Part shown: piece after piece, positions 49,301 to 64,000 of the stretch
How the letters are laid out: the number at the start of each line of letters is the position of its first letter
How positions within the stretch are numbered: the first letter of the stretch is position 1
NCBI GenBank assembly: GCA_037953745.1
Contig: JBAKBP010003134.1
Coordinates: 62,001-126,000, forward strand
Length of the DNA stretch: 64,000 bases
Direction: 5' to 3'
Source of the DNA: Lithodes maja
Taxonomy: Eukaryota; Arthropoda; Malacostraca; Decapoda; Lithodidae
Made by a program: the position numbers and the translations under genes
Notes under the pieces: model-generated
What the model saw: the letters and a program-made list of their open reading frames with translations, nothing else
Database searches by the model: none
Told to the model about the DNA's origin: nothing

Positions 49301-52300
49301 AATTAACATTGAATTGACAAAATAATAATTTCTCAAAAACTATTTTCTGAGATTGGACACTAAAGTGAATTGGTCTTGTATGGTGGAGACACAAAACGGG
49401 ATTTAGAGCCTCTATAACTGGGCTATCTACACGAGAGGTAGACATATAATAGAGCTAAAATCACCCTAAAAACTAAGATAATTAACATTGAATTGACAAA
49501 ATAATAATTTCTCAAAAACTATTTTCTGAGATTGGACACTAAAGTGAATTGGTCTTGTATGGTGGAGACACAAAACGGGATTTAGAGCCTCTATAACTGG
49601 GCTACCTACACGAGAGGTAGACATATAATAGAGCTAAAATCACCCTAAAAACTAAGATAATTAACATTGAATTGACAAAATAATATTTTCTCAAAAACTA
49701 TTTTCTGAGATTGGACACTAAAGTGAATTGGTCTTGTATGGTGGAGACATAAAACGGGATTTAGAGCCTCTATAACTGGGCTACCTACACGTAGAGCTAA
49801 AATCACCCTAAAAACTAGGCTAATTAACATTGAATTGACAAAATAATATTTTCTCAAAAACTATTTTCTGAGATTGGACACTAAAGTGAATTGGTCTTGT
49901 ATGGTGGAGACATAAAACGGCATTTAGAGCCTCTATAACTGGGCTATCTACACGAGAGGTAGACATATAATAGAGCTAAAATCACCCTAAAAACTAGGCT
50001 AATTAACATTGAATTGACAAAATAATATTTTCTCAAAAACTATTTTCTGAGATTGGACACTAAAGTGAATTGGTCTTGTATGGTGGAGACATAAAACGGG
50101 ATTTAGAGCCTCTATAACTGGGCTATCTACACGACAGGTAGACATATAATAGAGCTAAAATCACCCTAAAAACTAGGCTAATTAACATTGAATTGACAAA
50201 ATAATATTTTCTCAAAAACTATTGTCTGAGATTGGACACTAAAGTGAATTGGTCTTGTATGGTGGAGACATAACACGGGATTTAGAGCCTCTATAACTGG
50301 GCTATCTACACGAGAGGTAGACATATAATAGAGCTAAAATCACCCTAAAAACTAGGCTAATTAACATTGAATTGACAAAATAATATTTTCTCAAAAACTA
50401 TTTTCTGAGTTTGACACTAAAGTGAATTGGTCTTGTATGGTGGAGACATAAAATGGGATTTAGAGCCTCTATAACTGGGCTATCTACACGAGAGGTAGAC
50501 ATATAATAGAGCTAAAATCACCCTAAAAACTAGGCTAATTAACATTGAATTGACAAAATAATAATTTCTCAAAAACTATTTTCTGAGATTGGACACTAAA
50601 GTGAATTGGTCTTGTATGGTGGAGACATAAAACGGGATTTAGAGCCTCTATAACTGGGCTATCTACACGAGAGGTAGACATATAATAGAGCTAAAATCAC
50701 CCTAAAAACTAGGCTAATTAACATTGAATTGACAAAATAATATTTTCTCAAAAACTATTTTCTGAGATTGGACACTAAAGTGAATTGGTCTTGTATGGTG
50801 GAGACATAAAACGGGATTTAGAACCTCTATAACTGGGCTATCTACACGAGAGGTAGACATATAATAGACCTAAAATCACCCTAAAAACTAGGCTAATTAA
50901 CATTGAATTGACAAAATAATAATTTCTCAAAAACTATTTTCTGAGATTGGACACTAAAGTGAATTGGTCTTGTATGGTGGAGACATAAAACGGGATTTAG
51001 AGCCTCTATAACTGGGCTATCTACACGAGAGGTAGACATATAATAGAGCTAAAATCACCCTAAAAACTAGGCTAATTAACATTGAATTGACAAAATAATA
51101 ATTTCTCAAAAACTATTTTCTGAGATTGGACACTAAAGTGAATTGGTCTTGTATGGTGGAGACATAAAACGGGATTTAGAGCCAATATAACTGGGCTATC
51201 TACACGAGAGGTAGACATATAATAGACCTAAAATCACCCTAAAAACTAGGCTAATTAACATTGAATTGACAAAATAATAATTTCTCAAAAACTATTTTCT
51301 GAGATTGGACACTAAAGTGAATTGGTCTTGTATGGTGGAGACATAAAACGGGATTTAGAGCCTCTATAACTGGGCTATCTACACGAGAGGTAGACATATA
51401 ATAGAGCTAAAATCACCCTAAAAACTAGGCTAATTAACATTGAATTGACAAAATAATAATTTCTCAAAAACTATTTTCTGAGATTGGACACTAAAGTGAA
51501 TTGGTCTTGTATGGTGGAGACATAAAACGGGATTTAGAGCCAATATAACTGGGCTATCTACACGAGAGGTAGACATATAATAGAGCTAAAATCACCCTAA
51601 AAACTAGGCTAATTAACATTGAATTGACAAAATAATAATTTCTCAAAAACTATTTTCTGAGATTGGACACTAAAGTGAATTGGTCTTGTATGGTGGAGAC
51701 ATAAAACGGGATTTAGAGCCTCTATAACTGGGCTATCTACACGAGAGGTAGACATATAATAGAGCTAAAATCACCCTAAAATCTAGGCTAATTAACATTG
51801 AATTGACAAAATAATAATTTCTCAAAAACTATTTTCTGAGATTGGACACTAAAGTGAATTGGTCTTGTATGGTGGAGACATAAAACGGGATTTAGAGCCA
51901 ATATAACTGGGCTATCTACACGAGAGGTAGACATATAATAGAGCTAAAATCACCCTAAAAACTAGGCTAATTAACATTGAATTGACAAAATAATATTTTC
52001 TCAAAAACTATTTTCTGAGATTGGACACTAAAGTGAATTGGTCTTGTATGGTGAAGACACAAAACGGGATTTAGAGCCAATATAACTGGGCTATCTACAC
52101 GAGAGGTAGACATATAATAGAGCTAAAATCACCCTAAAAACTAGGCTAATTAACATTGAATTGACAAAATAATATTTTCTCAAAAACTATTTTCTGAGAT
52201 TGGACACTAAAGTGAATTGGACTTGTATGGTGGAGACACAAAACGGGATTTAGAGCCAATATAACTGGGCTATCTACACGAGAGGTAGACATATAATAGA

Positions 52301-55300
52301 GCTAAAATCACCCTAAAAACTAAGATAATTAACATTGAATTGACAAAATAATATTTTCTCAAAAACTATTTTCTGAGATTGGACACTAAAGTGAATTGGT
52401 CTTGTATGGTGGAGACATAAAACGGGATTTAGAGCCAATATAACTGGGCTATCTACACGAGAGGTAGACATATAATAGAGCTAAAATCACCCTAAAAACT
52501 AGGTTATTAACATTGAATTGACAAAATAATAATTTCTCAAAAACTATTTTCTGAGATTGGACACTAAAGTGAATTGGTCTTGTATGGTGGAGACACAAAA
52601 CGGGATTTAGAGCCAATATAACTGGGCTATCTACACGAGAGGTAGACATATAATAGAGCTAAAATCACCCTAAAAACTAAGATAATTAACATTGAATTGA
52701 CAAAATAATAATTTCTCAAAAACGATTTTCTGAGATTGGACACTAAAGTGAATTGGTCTTGTATGGTGGAGACACAAAACGGGATTTAGAGCCAATATAA
52801 CTGGGCTATCTACACGAGAGGTAGACATATAATAGAGCTAAAATCACCCTAAAAACTAAGATAATTAACATTGAATTGACAAAATAATAATTTCTCAAAA
52901 ACTATTTTCTGAGATTGGACACTAAAGTGAATTGGTCTTGTATGGTGGAGACACAAAACGGGATTTAGAGCCAATATAACTGGGCTATCTACACGAGAGG
53001 TAGACATATAATACAGCTAAAATCACCCTAAAAACTAAGATAATTTACATTGAATTGACAAAATAATAATTTCTCAAAAACTATTTTCTGAGATTGGACA
53101 CTAAAGTGATTTGGTCTTGTATGGTGGAGACACAAAACGGGATTTAGAGCCTCTATAACTGGGCTATCTACACGAGAGGTAGACATATAATAGAGCTAAA
53201 ATCACCCTAAAAACTAAGATAATTAACATTGAATTGACAAAATAATAATTTCTCAAAAACTATTTTCTGAGATTGGACACTAAAGTGATTTGGTCTTGTA
53301 TGGTGGAGACACAAAACGGGATTAGAGCCTCTATAACTGGGCTATCTACACGAGAGGTAGACATATAATACAGCTAAAATCACCCTAAAAACTAAGATAA
53401 TTAACATTGAATTGACAAAATAATAATTTCTCAAAAACTATTTTCTGAGATTGGACACTAAAGTGATTTGGTCTTGTATGGTGGAGACACAAAACGGGAT
53501 TTAGAGCCTCTATAACTGGGCTATCTACACGAGAGGTAGACATATAATACAGCTAAAATCACCCTAAAAACTAAGATAATTAACATTGAATTGACAAAAT
53601 AATAATTTCTCAAAAACTATTTTCTGAGATTGGACACTAAAGTGAATTGGTCTTGTATGGTGGAGACACAAAACGGGATTTAGAGCCTCTATAACTGGGC
53701 TATCTTCATACACGAGAGGTAGACATATAATACAGCTAAAATCACCCTAAAAACTAAGATAATTAACATTGAATTGACAAAATAATAATTTCTCAAAAAC
53801 GATTTTCTGAGATTGGACACTAAAGTGATTTGGTCTTGTATGGTGGAGACACAAAACGGGATTTAGAGCCTCTATAACTGGGCTATCTTAATACACGAGA
53901 GGTAGACATATAATACAGCTAAAATCACCCTAAAAACTAAGATAATTAACATTGAATTGACAAAATAATAATTTCTCAAAAACGATTTTCTGAGATTGGA
54001 CACTAAAGTGAATTGGTCTTGTATGGTGGAGACACAAAACGGGATTTAGAGCCTCTATAACTGGGCTATCTACACGAGAGGTAGCTGGGCTATCTTAATA
54101 CAAGAGAGGTAGACACATAATAGAGCTAAAATCACCCTAAAAACTAAGATAATTAACATTGAATTGACACAATAATAATTTCTCAAAAACTATTTTCTGA
54201 GATTGGACACTAAAGTGAATTGGTCTTGAATGGTGGAGACACAAAACGGGATTTAGAGCCTCTATAACTGGGCTATCTTAATACAAGAGAGGTAGACACA
54301 TAATAGAGCTAAAATCACCCTAAAAACTAGGCTAATTAACATTGAATTGACAAAATAATATTTTCTCAAAAACTATTTTCTGAGATTGGACACTAAAGTG
54401 AATTGGTCTTGTATGGTGGAGACACAAAACGGGATTTAGAGCCTCTATAACTGGGCTATCTTAATACAAGAGAGGTAGACACATAATAGAGCTAAAATCA
54501 CCCTAAAAACTAGGCTAATTAACATTGAATTGACAAAATAATAATTTCTCAAAAACTATTTTCTGAGATTGGACACTAAAGTGAATTGGTCTTGTATGGT
54601 GGAGACACAAAACGGGATTTAGAGCCAATATAACTAGGCTATCTACACGAGAGGTAGACATATAATAGAGCTAAAATCACCCTAAAAACTAAGATAATTA
54701 ACATTGAATTGACAAAATAATAATTTCTCAAAAACTATTTTCTGAGATTGGACGCTAAAGTGAATTGGTCTTGTATGGTGGAGACACAAAACGGGATTTA
54801 GAGCCTCTATAACTGGGCTATCTTAATACAAGAGAGGTAGACACATAATAGAGCTAAAATCACCCTAAAAACTAGGCTAATTAACATTGAATTGACAAAA
54901 TAATATTTTCTCAAAAACTATTTTCTGAGATTGGACACTAAAGTGAATTGGTCTTGTATGGTGGAGACACAAAACGGGATTTAGAGCCTCTATAACTGGG
55001 CTATCTTAATACAAGAGAGGTAGACACATAATAGAGCTAAAATCACCCTAAAAACTAGGCTAATTAACATTGAATTGACAAAATAATAATTTCTCAAAAA
55101 CTATTTTCTGAGATTGGACACTAAAGTGAATTGGTCTTGTATGGTGGAGACACAAAACGGGATTTAGAGCCAATATAACTAGGCTATCTACACGAGAGGT
55201 AGACATATAATAGAGCTAAAATCACCCTAAAAACTAAGATAATTAACATTGAATTGACAAAATAATAATTTCTCAAAAACTATTTTCTGAGATTGGACGC

Positions 55301-58300
55301 TAAAGTGAATTGGTCTTGTATGGTGGAGACACAAAACGGGATTTAGAGCCAATATAACTAGGCTATCTACACGAGAGGTAGACATATAATAGAGCTAAAA
55401 TCACCCTAAAAACTAAGATAATTAACATTGAATTGACAAAATAATAATTTCTCAAAAACTATTTTCTGAGATTGGACACTAAAGTGAATTGGTCTTGTAT
55501 GGTGGAGACACAAAACGGGATTTAGAGCCAATATAACTAGGCTATCTACACGAGAGGTAGACATATAATAGAGCTAAAATCACCCTAAAAACTAAGATAA
55601 TTAACATTGAATTGACAAAATAATAATTTCTCAAAAACTATTTTCTGAGATTGGACACTAAAGTGAATTGGTCTTGTATGGTGGAGACACAAAACGGGAT
55701 TTAGAGCCAATATAACTAGGCTATCTACACGAGAGGTAGACATATAATAGAGCTAAAATCACCCTAAAAACTAAGATAATTAACATTGAATTGACAAAAT
55801 AATAATTTCTCAAAAACTATTTTCTGAGATTGGACACTAAAGTGAATTGGTCTTGTATGGTGGAGACACAAAACGGGATTTAGAGCCAATATAACTAGGC
55901 TATCTACACGAGAGGTAGACATATAATAGAGCTAAAATCACCCTAAAAACTAAGATAATTAACATTGAATTGACAAAATAATAATTTCTCAAAAACTATT
56001 TTCTGAGATTGGACACTAAAGTGAATTGGTCTTGTATGGTGGAGACACAAAACGGGATTTAGAGCCAATATAACTGGGCTATCTACACGAGAGGTAGACA
56101 TATAATAGAGCTAAAATCACCCTAAAAACTAAGATAATTAACATTGAATTGACAAAATAATAATTTCTCAAAAACTATTTTCTGAGATTGGACACTAAAG
56201 TGAATTGGTCTTGTATGGTGGAGACACAAAACGGGATTTAGAGCCAATATAACTGGGCTATCTACACGAGAGGTAGACATATAATAGAGCTAAAATCACC
56301 CTAAAAACTAAGATAATTAACATTGAATTGACAAAATAATAATTTCTCAAAAACTATTTTCTGAGATTGGACACTAAAGTGAATTGGTCTTGTATGGTGG
56401 AGACACAAAACGGGATTTAGAGCCAATATAACTGGGCTATCTACACGAGAGGTAGACATATAATAGAGCTAAAATCACCCTAAAAACTAGGCTAATTAAC
56501 ATTGAATTGACAAAATAATAATTTCTCAAAAACTATTTTCTGAGATTGGACACTAAAGTGAATTGGTCTTGTATGGTGGAGACACAAAACGGGATTTAGA
56601 GCCAATATAACTGGGCTATCTACACGAGAGGTAGACATATAATAGAGCTAAAATCACCCTAAAAACTAGGCTAATTAACATTGAATTGACAAAATAATAA
56701 TTTCTCAAAAACTATTTTCTGAGATTGGACACTAAAGTGAATTGGTCTTGTATGGTGGAGACACAAAACGGGATTTAGAGCCAATATAACTGGGCTATCT
56801 ACACGAGAGGTAGACATATAATAGAGCTAAAATCACCCTAAAAACTAGGCTAATTAACATTGAATTGACAAAATAATAATTTCTCAAAAACTATTTTCTG
56901 AGATTGGACACTAAAGTGAATTGGTCTTGTATGGTGGAGACACAAAACGGGATTTAGAGCCAATATAACTGGGCTATCTACACGAGAGGTAGACATATAA
57001 TAGAGCTAAAATCACCCTAAAAACTAGGCTAATTAACATTGAATTGACAAAATAATAATTTCTCAAAAACTATTTTCTGAGATTGGACACTAAAGTGAAT
57101 TGGTCTTGTATGGTGGAGACACAAAACGGGATTTAGAGCCAATATAACTGGGCTATCTACACGAGAGGTAGACATATAATAGAGCTAAAATCACCCTAAA
57201 AACTAGGCTAATTAACATTGAATTGACAAAATAATAATTTCTCAAAAACTATTTTCTGAGATTGGACACTAAAGTGAATTGGTCTTGTATGGTGGAGACA
57301 CAAAACGGGATTTAGAGCCAATATAACTGGGCTATCTACACGAGAGGTAGACATATAATAGAGCTAAAATCACCCTAAAAACTAGGCTAATTAACATTGA
57401 ATTGACAAAATAATAATGTCTCAAAAACTATTTTCTGAGATTGGACACTAAAGTGAATTGGTCTTGTATGGTGGAGACACAAAACGGGATTTAGAGCCAA
57501 TATAACTGGGCTATCTACACGAGAGGTAGACATATAATAGAGCTAAACTCACCCTAAAAACTAGGCTAATTAACATTGAATTGACAAAATAATAATTTCT
57601 CAAAAACTATTTTCTGAGATTGGACACTAAAGTGAATTGGTCTTGTATGGTGGAGACACAAAACGGGATTTAGAGCCAATATAACTGGGCTATCTACACG
57701 AGAGGTAGACATATAATAGAGCTAAACTCACCCTAAAAACTAGGCTAATTAACATTGAATTGACAAAATAATAATTTTTCAAAAACTATTTTCTGAGATT
57801 GGACACTAAAGTGAATTGGTCTTGTATGGTGGAGACACAAAACGGGATTTAGAGCCTCTATAACTGGGCTATCTACACGAGAGGTAGACATATAATAGAG
57901 CTAAAATCACCCTAAAAACTAAGATAATTAACATTGAATTGACAAAATAATAATTTCTCAAAAACTATTTTCTGAGATTGGACACTAAAGTGAATTGGTC
58001 TTGTATGGTGGAGACACAAAACGGGATTTAGAGCCTCTATAACTGGGCTACCTACACGAGAGGTAGACATATAATAGAGCTAAAATCACCCTAAAAACTA
58101 AGATAATTAACATTGAATTGACAAAATAATATTTTCTCAAAAACTATTTTCTGAGATTGGACACTAAAGTGAATTGGTCTTGTATGGTGGAGACATAAAA
58201 CGGGATTTAGAGCCTCTATAACTGGGCTACCTACACGTAGAGCTAAAATCACCCTAAAAACTAGGCTAATTAACATTGAATTGACAAAATAATATTTTCT

Positions 58301-61300
58301 CAAAAACTATTTTCTGAGATTGGATACTAAAGTGAATTGGTCTTGTATGGTGGAGACATAAAACGGGATTTAGAGCCTCTATAACTGGGCTATCTACACG
58401 AGGGTAGACATATAATAGACATATAAAAGAGCTAAAATCACCCTAAAAACTAGGCTAATTAACATTGAATTGACAAAATAATATTTTCTCAAAAACTATT
58501 TTCTGAGATTGGACACTAAAGTGAATTGGTCTTGTATGGTGGAGACATAAAACGGGATTTAGAGCCTCTATAACTGGATACTCATAGAAACTATTTTCTG
58601 AGATTGGACACTAAAGTGAATTGGTCTTGTATGGTGGAGACATAAAACGGGATTTAGAGCCTCTATAACTGCTGAGATTGGACACTAAAGTGAATTGGTC
58701 TTGTATGGTGGAGACATAAAACGGGATTTAGAGCCTCTATAACTGGGCTATCTACACGAGAGGTAGACATATAATAGAGCTAAAATCACCCTAAAAACTA
58801 GGCTAATTAACATTGAATTGACAAAATAATATTTTCTCAAAAACTATTTTCTGAGATTGGACACTAAAGTGAATTGGTCTTGTATGGTGGAGACATAAAA
58901 CGGGATTTAGAGCCTCTATAACTGGGCTATCTACACGAGAGGTAGACATATAATAGAGCTAAAATCACCCTAAAAACTAGGCTAATTAACATTGAATTGA
59001 CAAAATAATATTTTCTCAAAAACTATTTTCTGAGATTGGACACTAAAGTGAATTGGTCTTGTATGGTGGAGACATAAAATGGGATTTAGAGCCTCTATAA
59101 CTGGGCTATCTACACGAGAGGTAGACATATAATAGACCTAAAATCACCCTAAAAACTAGGCTAATTAACATTGAATTGACAAAATAATAATTTCTCAAAA
59201 ACTATTTTCTGAGATTGGACACTAAAGTGAATTGGTCTTGTATGGTGGAGACATAAAACGGGATTTAGAGCCTCTATAACTGGGCTATCTACACGAGAGG
59301 TAGACATATAATAGAGCTAAAATCACCCTAAAAACTAGGCTAATTAACATTGAATTGACAAAATAATATTTTCTCAAAAACTATTTTCTGAGATTGGACA
59401 CTAAAGTGAATTGGTCTTGTATGGTGGAGACATAAAACGGGATTTAGAGCCTCTATAACTGGGCTATCTACACGAGAGGTAGACATATAATAGACCTAAA
59501 ATCACTCTAAAAACTAGGCTAATTAACATTGAATTGACAAAATAATAATTTCTCAAAAACTATTTTCTGAGATTGGACACTAAAGTGAATTGGTCTTGTA
59601 TGGTGGAGACATAAAACGGGATTTAGAGCCTCTATAACTGGGCTATCTACACGAGAGGTAGACATATAATAGAGCTAAAATCACCCTAAAAACTAGGCTA
59701 ATTAACATTGAATTGACAAAATAATAATTTCTCAAAAACTATTTTCTGAGATTGGACACTAAAGTGAATTGGTCTTGTATGGTGGAGACATAAAACGGGA
59801 TTTAGAGCCTCTATAACTGGGCTATCTACACGAGAGGTAGACATATAATAGAGCTAAAATCACCCTAAAAACTAGGCTAATTAACATTGAATTGACAAAA
59901 TAATAATTTCTCAAAAACTATTTTCTGAGATTGGACACTAAAGTGAATTGGTCTTGTATGGTGGAGACACAAAACGGGATTTAGAGCCAATATAACTGGG
60001 CTATCTACACGAGAGGTAGACATATAATAGAGCTAAAATAAACCCTAAAAACTAAGATAATTAACATTGAATTGACAAAATAATAATTTCTCAAAAACTA
60101 TTTTCTGAGATTGGACACTAAAGTGAATTGGTCTTGTATGGTGGAGACACAAAACGGGATTTAGAGCCAATATAACTGGGCTATCTACACGAGAGGTAGA
60201 CATATAATAGAGCTAAAATCACCCTAAAAACTAAGATAATTAACATTGAATTGACAAAATAATAATTTCTCAAAAACTATTTTCTGAGATTGGACACTAA
60301 AGTGAATTGGTCTTGTATGGTGGAGACACAAAACGGGATTTAGAGCCAATATAACTGGGCTATCTACACGAGAGGTAGACATATAATACAGCTAAAATCA
60401 CCCTAAAAACTAAGATAATTAACATTGAATTGACAAAATAATAATTTCTCAAAAACTATTTTCTGAGATTGGACACTAAAGTGATTTGGTCTTGTATGGT
60501 GGAGACACAAAACGGGATTTAGAGCCTCTATAACTGGGCTATCTACACGAGAGGTAGACATATAATAGAGCTAAAATCACCCTAAAAACTAAGATAATTA
60601 ACATTGAATTGACAAAATAATATTTTCTCAAAAACTATTTTCTGAGATTGGACACTAAAGTGAATTGGTCTTGTATGGTGGAGACACAAAACGGGATTTA
60701 GAGCCTCTATAACTGGGCTATCTACATACACGAGAGGTAGACACATAATAGAGCTAAAATTACCCTAAAAACTAGGCTAATTAACATTGAATTGATAAAA
60801 TAATATTTTCTCAAAAACTATTTTCTGAGATTGGACACTAAAGTGAATTGGTCTTGTATGGTGGAGACATAAAAACGGGATTTAGAGCCCCTATAACTGG
60901 GCTATCTTAATACATGAGAGGTAGACACATAATAGAGCTAAAATCACCCTAAAAACTAAGATAATTAACATTGAATTGACAAAATAATAATTTCTCAAAA
61001 ACTATTTTCTGAGATTGGACACTAAAGTGAATTGGTCTTGTATGGTGGAGACATAAAAACGGGATTTAGAGCCCCTATAACTGGGCTATCTTAATACACG
61101 AGAGGTAGACACATAATAGAGCTAAAATCACCCTAAAAACTAAGATAATTAACATTGAATTGACAAAATAATAATTTTTCAAAAACTATTTTCTGAGATT
61201 GGACACTAAAGTGAATTGGTCTTGTATGGTGGAGACATAAAAACGGGATTTAGAGCCCCTATAACTGGGCTATCTTAATACACGAGAGGTAGACATATAA

Positions 61301-64000
61301 TAGAGCTAAAATCACCCTAAAAACTAAGATAATTAACATTGAATTGACAAAATAATATTTTCTCAAAAACTATTTTCTGAGATTGGACACTAAAGTGAAT
61401 TGGTCTTGTATGGTGGAGACATAAAAACGGGATTTAGAGCCTCTATAACTGGGCTATCTTAATACACGAGAGGTAGACACATAATAGAGCTAAAATCATC
61501 CTAAAAACTAGGCTAATTAACATTGAATTGACAAAATAATATTTTCTCAAAAACTATTTTCTGAGATTGGACACTAAAGTGAATTGGTCTTGTATGGTGG
61601 AGACATAAAAACGGGATTTAGAGCTAAAATCACCCTAAAAACTAAGATAATTAACATTGAATTGACAAAATAATAATTTGGGATTTAGAGCCTCTATAAC
61701 TGGGCTATCTTAATACATGAGAGGTAGACATATAATAGAGCTAAATTCACCCTAAAAACTAAGATAATTAACATTGAATTGACAAAATAATATTTTTTCA
61801 AAAACTATTTTCTGAGATTGGACACTAAAGTGAATTGGTCTTGTATGGTGGAGACATAAAAACGGGATTTAGAGCCCCTATAACTGGGCTATCTTAATAC
61901 ACGAGAGGTAGACATATAATAGAGCTAAAATCACCCTAAAAACTAAGATAATTAACATTGAATTGACAAAATAATATTTTCTCAAAAACTATTTTCTGAG
62001 ATTGGACACTAAAGTGAATTGGTCTTGTATGGTGGAGACATAAAAACGGGATTTAGAGCCCCTATAACTGGGCTATCTTAATACACGAGAGGTAGACATA
62101 TAATAGAGCTAAAATCACCCTAAAAACTAAGATAATTAACATTGAATTGACAAAATAATATTTTCTCAAAAACTATTTTCTGAGATTGGACACTAAAGTG
62201 AATTGGTCTTGTATGGTGGAGACATAAAAACGGGATTTAGAGCTAAAATCACCCTAAAAACTAAGATAATTAACATTGAATTGACAAAATAATAATTTGG
62301 GATTTAGAGCCTCTATAACTGGGCTATCTTAATACATGAGAGGTAGACATATAATAGAGCTAAAATCACCCTAAAAACTAAGATAATTAACATTGAATTG
62401 ACAAAATAATATTTTCTCAAAAACTATTTTCTGAGATTGGACACTAAAGTGAATTGGTCTTGTATGGTGGAGACACAAAACGGGATTTAGAGCCTCTATA
62501 ACTGGGCTATCTTAATACACGAGAGGTAGACATATAATAGAGCTAAAATCACCCTAAAAACTAAGATAATTAACATTGAATTGACAAAATAATATTTTCT
62601 CAAAAACTAGTTTCTGAGATTGGACACTAAAGTGAATTGGTCTTGTATGGTGGAGACATAAAAATGGGATTTAGAGCCTCTATATCTGGGCTATCTTAAT
62701 ACAAGAGAGGTAGACACATAATAGAGCTAAAATCACCCTAAAAACTAGGCTAATTAACATTGAATTGACAAAATAATATTTTCTCAAAAACTATTTTCTG
62801 AGATTGGACACTAAAGTGAATTGGTCTTGTATGGTGGAGACATAAAACGGGACTTAGAGCCTCTATAACTGGGCTATCTTAATACATGAGAGGTAGACAC
62901 ATAATAGAGCTAAAATCACCCTAAAAACTAGGCTAATTAACATTGAATTGACAAAATAATATTTTCTCAAAAACTATTTTCTGAGATTGGACACTAAAGT
63001 GAATTGGTCTTGTATGGTGGAGACATAAAAACGGGATTTAGAGCCTCTATAACTGGGCTATCTTAATTCAAGAGAGGTAGACACATAATAGAGCTAAAAT
63101 CACCCTAAAAACTAGGCTAATTAACATTGAATTGACAAAATAATATTTTCTCAAAAACTATTTTCTGAGATTGGACACTAAAGTGAATTGGTCTTGTATG
63201 GTGGAGACATAAAACGGGACTTAGAGCCTCTATAACTGGGCTATCTTAATACACGAGAGGTAGACACATAATAGAGCTAAAATCACCCTAAAAACTAAGA
63301 TAATTAACATTGAATTGACAAAATAATATTTTCTCAAAAACTATTTTCTGAGATTGGACACTAAAGTGAATTGGTCTTGTATGGTGGAGACATAAAAACG
63401 GGATTTAGAGCCCCTATAACTGGGCTATCTTAATACACGAGAGGTAGACATATAATAGAGCTAAAATCACCCTAAAAACTAATATAATTAACATTGAATT
63501 GACAAAATAATATTTTCTCAAAAACTATTTTCTGAGATTGGACACTAAAGTGAATTGGTCTTGTATGGTGGAGACATAAAAACGGGATTTAGAGCCCCTA
63601 TAACTGGGCTATCTTAATACACGAGAGGTAGACATATAATAGAGCTAAAATCACCCTAAAAACTAAGATAATTAACATTGAATTGACAAAATAATATTTT
63701 CTCAAAAACTATTTTCTGATATTGGACACTAAAGTGAATTGGTCTTGTATGGTGGAGACATAAAACGGGATTTAGAGCCTCTATAACTGGGCTATCTCAA
63801 TACATGAGAGGTAGACACATAATAGAGCTAAAATCACCCTAAAAACTAAGATAATTAACATTGAATTGACAAAATAATATTTTCTCAAAAACTATTTTCT
63901 GAGATTGGACACTAAAGTGAATTGGTCTTGTATGGTGGAGACATAAAACGGGATTTAGAGCCTCTATAACTGGGCTATCTTAATACATGAGAGGTAGACA
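43361..64000. repeat. satellite array of ~180-bp monomers, continues past window
   Basis: Roughly 110-115 head-to-tail copies of a monomer of about 176-184 bases. Landmarks in order: CTGAGATTGGACACTAAAGT, TTGGTCTTGTATGGTGGAGA, ACGGGATTTAGAGCC, TATAACTGGGCTATC, GAGAGGTAGACATATAATAG, AGCTAAAATCACCCTAAAAA, CTAATTAACATTGAATTGAC and AAAATAATATTTTCTC. Copies are more than 90% alike by eye. Variants occur in blocks: AGGCTAATT or AAGATAATT, CCTCTATAAC or CCAATATAAC, GACATAAAA or GACACAAAA, and presence or absence of TTAATA before CACGAGAGG. A few shortened units lie at 43730, 45500, 46580, 58560-58680, 61620 and 62240. No gene is present; 66-70-codon frames inside are repeat by-products. Confidence 0.9.

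Noticed and set aside
47096..58303. 66-70-codon minus-strand open frames inside the satellite
   Set aside because: They appear wherever indels keep the frame open in the repeat, lack any protein-like conservation and recur identically with the monomers.
43361..64000. CRISPR-like array of regular repeats
   Set aside because: The whole ~180-bp monomer is conserved, with no unique spacers between short repeats, and the context is eukaryotic.
1..64000. tRNA and rRNA genes
   Set aside because: I looked for cloverleaf-like and rRNA-like stretches while reading and saw none; a covariance-model search was not possible.

Overview
The window looks like part of a large double-stranded DNA virus of an animal, or an endogenous copy of one in an animal genome. 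This is an inference from gene style: closely packed AT-rich genes on both strands, almost no introns (one clear 116-bp intron), TATA boxes and AATAAA signals, low-complexity Pro-, Gly- and Arg-rich proteins, an expanded family of membrane glycoprotein genes, a captured HSP70 gene and large repeat arrays. No replication or capsid gene could be named, so the family is left open. An invertebrate nimavirus-like or herpesvirus-like origin is possible but unproven, and a virus-rich host locus cannot be excluded. The lack of ribosome-binding sites, the intron, the HSP70 and the piggyBac transposon rule out a bacterium.

Layout. 1-11 kb: compact virus-like genes, mostly unrecognised. They are a Pro-rich repeat protein, a Gly/Arg-rich protein with a structured C-terminus, a small protein, a minus-strand gene with an in-frame stop, a spliced gene, a 391-residue protein, two paralogous coiled-coil repeat proteins, and the 3' part of a minus-strand gene. 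11.04-15.34 kb: a piggyBac-family transposon with an apparently intact transposase, inserted at TTAA inside that minus-strand gene, whose 5' part lies beyond the element. 15.3-21.6 kb: duplicated and decaying sequence. It holds two copies of a 230-residue gene (one frameshifted), tandem 331-bp promoter units, two versions of a small MGSYIT-starting gene, and minus-strand relics. 21.8-23 kb: a protein with two TAZ-like Cys/His zinc clusters and a broken second copy. 23.3-42.7 kb: nine minus-strand copies of one glycoprotein family. The copies at 26.0, 31.2, 36.1 and 39.4 kb look intact; the others are shortened or frameshifted. One copy is divergently paired with HSP70, and an older duplicate of that pair has a decayed HSP70. 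43.36-64 kb: one continuous satellite of about 180-bp monomers that runs off the window.

Three themes link the parts. First, many repeats are gene ends: tandem 3' ends at 29.4-31.2 kb, tandem 5' ends at 32.3-32.8 kb, and promoter-plus-start units at 17.4-20.7 kb. Second, the satellite monomer also occurs singly between the glycoprotein genes, inside palindromic spacers that carry opposed poly(A) signals and TTAACCCTTTAGCG-like ends. Third, a shared promoter layout (CCACACCCC, then TATA, then GCTGAGG) precedes the coiled-coil genes and the 230-residue genes. HSP70 lacks the EEVD end and carries a hydrophobic tail that appears to come from the spacer repeat.
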